A DNA stretch of 25,320 nt from CALXOD01 sp964402715 (GTDB lineage: Bacteria > Verrucomicrobiota > Lentisphaeria > Victivallales > Victivallaceae), in the NCBI GenBank assembly GCA_964402715.1, contig CAYODJ010000032.1, positions 1 to 25,320 on the forward strand, given 5' to 3'. Below are positions 23,009 to 25,320 of the stretch, piece by piece. The position numbers and the translations under genes were made by a program. The notes below the pieces were generated by a model. That model was not told the origin of the DNA, ran no database searches, and saw only the letters and a program-made list of their open reading frames with translations. Within the stretch, counting starts at the first letter, position 1, and every line of letters begins with the position of its first letter.

Positions 23009-23136
23009 CGAAAGTCTGTAAACGGACGGCTCTGCTCCTCGCTGCGGCTCTGGCAGTATCCGCCGCGGTCGGCAGCTGCACCATGCCGGAACAGCACAAC
23101 GAGCTTCAGGACGTCCGCGCCGAGGAAGTGAACTGA
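23005..23136 (+). CDS. Small lipoprotein (possible o-spanin or entericidin-like)
   Basis: A 43-residue protein starting inside the preceding stop (ATGA), with AAGGAG upstream. It has a basic N-terminus (TKVCKR), a hydrophobic core (TALLLAAALAVSAA) and a lipobox ending VGSC at Cys25, leaving a mature peptide of only 19 residues (CTMPEQHNELQDVRAEEVN). After the cassette of phospholipase and holin it occupies the place of Rz1-type outer-membrane spanin lipoproteins, but it is not proline-rich and no Rz-like inner-membrane partner is seen. Entericidin-like small lipoproteins have a similar layout. Lipidation implies a host with lipoprotein sorting, probably with an outer membrane. Confidence 0.7.
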   Translation: MTKVCKRTALLLAAALAVSAAVGSCTMPEQHNELQDVRAEEVN

Positions 23137-23144
23137 CCTGCTCC

Positions 23145-23165
23145 CCCCGTCGCTCTGCGGCGGGG
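23145..23165 (+). terminator. Hairpin after the lysis operon
   Basis: CCCCGTCGC pairs with GCGGCGGGG (one G-T pair) around a TCT loop, nine bases after the lipoprotein stop. No T-run follows, so termination may be Rho-aided or the hairpin may protect the 3' end. Confidence 0.5.
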
Positions 23166-23168
23166 TGC

Positions 23169-23250
23169 GGGAGCTGTTTGTGTATCGTATTTCCGGTTTT
23201 GCGATACGCAATTCATTTTGTGTATCGCCCGCTGTACACAAACAGCTCCC
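23169..23250. repeat. Nested inverted repeats with alternative pairing, between convergent genes
   Basis: Outer arms GGGAGCTGTTTGTGTA (23169-23184) and TACACAAACAGCTCCC (23235-23250) are perfect 16-bp complements. Inside, GCGATACGCA (23201-23210) pairs with TGTGTATCGC (23219-23228) with one wobble. TTTGTGTATCG occurs twice (23177-23187 and 23217-23227), so the inner CGATAC can pair with either copy. The element lies between the forward lysis operon and the reverse-strand membrane gene. Confidence 0.7.
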
Positions 23251-23311
23251 AACTTAAGGCAAACTGAACCGTTTTAACTGAATCGGGCGGTTACACCTGC
23301 ACCCGCAAGAC

Positions 23312-23335
23312 GCCGGAATCATTCTCGACTCCGGC
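23312..23335 (-). terminator. Hairpin downstream of the reverse-strand membrane gene
   Basis: On the minus strand GCCGGAGTC and GATTCCGGC pair (one G-U) around GAGAAT, 32 bases after the stop of the gene at 23367-24230. On the plus strand there is an A-C mismatch, so the structure suits the minus transcript better. There is no T-run, which keeps confidence low. Confidence 0.35.
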
Positions 23336-23366
23336 ATTTCCATCATCCTGCGAATGGGGTGATTCC

Positions 23367-24230
23367 TCATTGCAAGAAATACTGTTTGGGATCTATTTCA
23401 GAATTTTTCATTGCAGTGATCTTAAGGTAATGCATTTGAATGACGAATGCCGCTGAGCATTCTAAATCAGCCCCTCCAATCAATAACGACCCTCCTGCAA
23501 GTGCAACGGCAGCAATTCCCCACCCGACCGGACCGCACAATGCAGAGACAGTCGCAATTGTTGTTGGCGCAGACACACCAAAAAGAGTTGCGGCAGCAAC
23601 TACTAAAGTTTTTGCGGTAAAAATATAAAATGCAAACCCAGTAAGGGCTTCCGTTGTCGCCAGGGCAGCTAACGCCGCCGCGCCACTCATGGCAGCAATA
23701 CCTGAAATATTTGAGACATTGGAACCCAATTCACTTAAGAGTTTTTCCCGTTCTTCTGGCGATAATTTATCCCACATGCGCTCAAACATTTTTTCGCAAA
23801 TGAGATGCTCCAATTGAAACGTGGTTGCGTTGCCGACCACTGCCTCGTGAATCGATAATTTTTTGGCAACCCACTGAACCATTGTATGATAATCAAATGT
23901 TTTGAAAGGGTAAGTTATCCAGTGGCTTGACATCCATTTAGCTTCTTTGATGATTTCGTCAGGCGAAACATTTTGCATTGCCTCTATCTCCTGCTTTTGC
24001 GACTCCGACTTGCAAAGCGAAAGAAGCAACAGTTGCTTTTGATTGAGTGGTAAGTGATTTAAGAACTCCTCAAATTCGGACTCAGTAACTTTACTGTCAG
24101 GATGAACAAACGGCATCAGCGAATCCTGCGAGGACAACATATTCTGAGAAAATATCGATTTCCCCACATAAACAACTCCCAAAAGCGCGACAAGAGCAAT
24201 CACGCCACAAACGATATACTTTTTCATCAT
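23367..24230 (-). CDS. YaaW / UPF0174-like membrane protein
   Basis: The product is 287 residues on the opposite strand. A signal anchor lies at about 4-24 (YIVCGVIALVALLGVVYVG). Residues about 35-175 are soluble and helical, including LSPEEREKLLSELG. The C-terminal part (about 178-260) is hydrophobic and Gly/Ala-rich: ISGIAAMSGAAALAAL, then GFAFYIFTAKTLVVAAATLFG, then VSALCGPVGWGIAA and AFVIQMHYL. The GFA-x-Y ... GP-[IV]-GW ... order resembles E. coli YaaW and the UPF0174 family, whose function is not established. Base composition is much lower in GC than all neighbours, and the gene has its own promoter, so it looks like an acquired 'moron' expressed independently of the late operon. I start at the first of two ATGs (24228-24230) after AAGGGAAGC; a further upstream ATG lacks a site. 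A role in superinfection exclusion or defence is speculation. Confidence 0.7.
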   Translation of the reverse strand: MMKKYIVCGVIALVALLGVVYVGKSIFSQNMLSSQDSLMPFVHPDSKVTESEFEEFLNHLPLNQKQLLLLSLCKSESQKQEIEAMQNVSPDEIIKEAKWMSSHWITYPFKTFDYHTMVQWVAKKLSIHEAVVGNATTFQLEHLICEKMFERMWDKLSPEEREKLLSELGSNVSNISGIAAMSGAAALAALATTEALTGFAFYIFTAKTLVVAAATLFGVSAPTTIATVSALCGPVGWGIAAVALAGGSLLIGGADLECSAAFVIQMHYLKITAMKNSEIDPKQYFLQ

Positions 24231-24321
24231 GCTTCCCTTTCCATTGTCCTGCCTCACCATCCAAGTGGAGGTTTTTTGGTTTTTTAGGGAAAAACTACCC
24301 GCCTCCTAGAACTCCGCAATT

Positions 24322-24350
24322 AGTATAATTGAAAATCAAATTTTTTTCAA
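24322..24350 (-). promoter_or_regulatory. Sigma70-type promoter for the YaaW-like gene
   Basis: Read on the minus strand: TTGAAA (24350-24345), 17-base AT-rich spacer, TATACT (24327-24322). The match to consensus is close. Transcription would start near 24315 and leave a leader of about 85 bases before the ATG at 24230. Confidence 0.75.
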
Positions 24351-24383
24351 GCCCATAAACAAAAATTTTTTCTTTTTTTGATT

Positions 24384-24408
24384 TTTTTTTGGGCGGAGGC
24401 CAAAAAAA
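24384..24408. terminator. Possible bidirectional AT terminator in the intergenic island
   Basis: TTTTTTTGG (24384-24392) and CCAAAAAAA (24400-24408) form a 9-bp inverted repeat with a GCGGAGG loop, in a tract of poly-T runs (24340-24390). It lies between the minus-strand promoter and the first early-type plus-strand promoter. The rest of 24231-24596 holds the two promoters and no convincing gene. Confidence 0.4.
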
Positions 24409-24532
24409 CGGACAATGACCATTTGCCCATCGCATGGCACGAGAACGGCAATGTGCTATCCGCGGCAAAGAAATTTTCGAAAACCCGGCAGCATAGCGAA
24501 GGCCGTTTTTCTGCGTATTTTCTCATAATCCA

Positions 24533-24561
24533 TTGGCTATAAACTTGTTCCATGCTTAATT
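24533..24561 (+). promoter_or_regulatory. Promoter P1 for the early-type gene pair
   Basis: TTGGCT (24533-24538), a 17-base spacer and TTAATT (24556-24561). The spacer and flanks are shared with a second promoter near 25246: ATAAAC then TTCC in the spacer, and ATTACG-ACAGTG after the -10. The first gene starts 36 bases after the -10, behind AAAGGAAG. Confidence 0.7.
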
Positions 24562-24596
24562 ACGTACAGTGGCAACCCAATGAAAGGAAGTTCAAA

Positions 24597-24929
24597 ATGA
24601 GGCAAATCAGAATATGCCGGCAGTGCCGCAAGGCGGTCATCCCGTCCCGAATCACAGGTTATGATTACGCCTGCCCGATGCACGACAATCTCCGCGAGGA
24701 GGAAACCGAACTGGCCGACGCCGCCAACCTGCCGATTCCATACACCCGCGTTGAAGTCCGTCTGGTCGGGACGGACGGCAACGCCTTCGCCCTCCTCGGC
24801 AAAGTCCGGCAGGCTCTGCGGCGGGCCGGATACACCACGGAATTCATCGAAGGATTCACGCAGGACGCCACGGCAGGGAACTACGATGAGCTGCTCCAGT
24901 GCATCATGCGGTACGTCGAAGTGGAATAG
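24597..24929 (+). CDS. Small zinc-ribbon phage protein, early type
   Basis: A 110-residue protein. The N-terminus has CRQC (C7, C10) and later YACPMHDN (C26, H29), a likely zinc-binding treble-clef or ribbon. The C-terminal domain reads YTRVEVRLVGTDGNAFALLG, then VRQALRRAGYTTEFIEGF and DATAGNYDELLQCIMRYV. This (V/I-x-L-x-G-x-DGNAF ... ATAGxYDxLL) pattern is familiar from small uncharacterised proteins in phage early and accessory regions. ATG 24597 follows AAAGGAAG and promoter P1; an upstream ATG at 24552 would lie within the promoter -10 region and is rejected. It is followed by a second small zinc protein in the same transcript. Confidence 0.7.
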   Translation: MRQIRICRQCRKAVIPSRITGYDYACPMHDNLREEETELADAANLPIPYTRVEVRLVGTDGNAFALLGKVRQALRRAGYTTEFIEGFTQDATAGNYDELLQCIMRYVEVE

Positions 24930-24944
24930 AACGGAGAAATGAAC

Positions 24945-25181
24945 ATGAAAGACCGATTCTTCAGTGTGCAGAATTGTGACAGGTGCGGCGCGTCACTCGC
25001 CGGCAAAGCCCGGCAGATGTCCCATTTCAACACCGATTGCCTGTGTCCGCGATGCGTGGAGGAGGAACATAGGCATCCCGACTACAGCCGGGCGGCGGAG
25101 GCCGAAATAGCGGAAGTCCGCGTCGGCAACCGTAATTTCCGCGGCATCGGCTGGCCGGGTAAAAACGGAAGAGTAGGATAA
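24945..25181 (+). CDS. Small Cys-rich phage protein, early type
   Basis: A 78-residue protein with two CxxC knuckles (NCDRCGASL and CLCPRCVEEE) forming a zinc ribbon, an intervening MSHFNTDCLC, then EHRHPDYSRAAEAEIAEVRVGNRNFRGIGWPG. The order 'CDRCG ... MSxFNTDxxC ... HPDYxxAxxAdi ... GNxNFxGIG' is common among small conserved proteins of phages and mobile elements, but no function is known to me. GGAG lies eight bases before ATG 24945; the in-frame ATG at 24939 is too close to that site. It shares the P1 transcript with the preceding gene. Confidence 0.7.
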   Translation: MKDRFFSVQNCDRCGASLAGKARQMSHFNTDCLCPRCVEEEHRHPDYSRAAEAEIAEVRVGNRNFRGIGWPGKNGRVG

Positions 25182-25245
25182 AAAATGAAACGGCTGGAGC
25201 GGGAAGTTTCCGACCGTTATTTTTGCTTATTTCTTTCATAAATCA

Positions 25246-25274
25246 TTGAATATAAACGTTTTCCGCGCTATATT
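25246..25274 (+). promoter_or_regulatory. Promoter P2 for a gene starting at the window end
   Basis: TTGAAT (25246-25251), a 17-base spacer and TATATT (25269-25274), closely similar to P1 over about 60 bases. AAGGAAAGGAA follows, and the window ends in AT at 25319-25320, which would be an ATG if the next base is G. The gene itself lies outside. Confidence 0.75.
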
Positions 25275-25320
25275 ACGGACAGTGCAACGGAAAAGAATCC
25301 AAGGAAAGGAACAGCACCAT

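Noticed and set aside
24347..24553. 68-aa reverse ORF in the AT-rich intergenic island
   Set aside because: It overlaps the poly-T tracts and the P1 promoter, has no convincing domain, and lacks a supported start.
25185..25241. 18-codon ORF after the second small zinc protein
   Set aside because: It begins in an A-run without a usable ribosome binding site and runs into promoter P2; too short to support.
1..25320. tRNA or rRNA genes and a phage integrase or repressor
   Set aside because: None recognised by eye on either strand; such genes may lie outside the window.

Overview
The window reads as the late (structural and lysis) half of a tailed, siphovirus-like phage or prophage, with a few early-type genes at its right end. 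Base composition is GC-rich with dense, overlapping genes on the + strand (many ATGA/TGATG junctions), except for an AT-rich island at about 23370-24600. The host cannot be fixed from sequence. A BspA-like leucine-rich-repeat adhesin, InlB-like and PKD-like domains, and a small anaerobic (class III) ribonucleotide reductase-like glycyl radical protein point to an obligately anaerobic, probably gut, bacterium. The small lipoprotein implies a diderm envelope. A PVC-group anaerobe such as a Victivallis-like lentisphaerote is my guess, not a demonstration. A 100-N gap flanked by an exact 55-bp duplication suggests a short-read scaffold.

Layout. (1) 3-1388: 5'-truncated C5 cytosine methyltransferase. 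(2) 1401-7608: head and connector module: small conserved protein, lambda-family portal, prohead protease/major capsid fusion with an in-frame internal start, DUF2190-like decoration protein, head-tail joining protein, an out-of-place P22_AR_N antirepressor-like gene, tail-terminator-like protein, HK97 gp10-like protein. (3) 7626-12060: tail tube, tail assembly chaperone with a continuation in the -1 frame, TP901-type tape measure. (4) 12070-21370: tail tip and host-recognition module: unfamiliar structural proteins, a protein with two polyserine linkers, a Stealth-like glycosyltransferase, a fibre-like protein, a ten-repeat BspA-like LRR protein, a collagen-like fibre and a terminal tail-associated protein. 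(5) 21371-23136: terminator-like hairpins, five AACTTGC elements with 11-bp phasing, then a tight operon of patatin-like phospholipase, LydA-like holin, a 46-aa NrdD-type glycyl radical module and a 43-aa lipoprotein. (6) 23137-24350: nested inverted repeats and one reverse-strand, AT-rich YaaW/UPF0174-like membrane gene with its own sigma70-type promoter. (7) 24533-25320: two near-duplicate promoters, the first driving two small zinc-ribbon phage proteins, the second leading to a gene that starts at the last two bases.

How it fits together. Modules 2-4 would build and decorate a long non-contractile tail virion with several adhesive fibres. The operon in 5 occupies the lysis position but has no recognisable peptidoglycan hydrolase; a phospholipase sits where an endolysin would be expected. 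The 46-aa glycyl radical protein in that operon and the promoter pair at the right end are the observations I consider most worth following.
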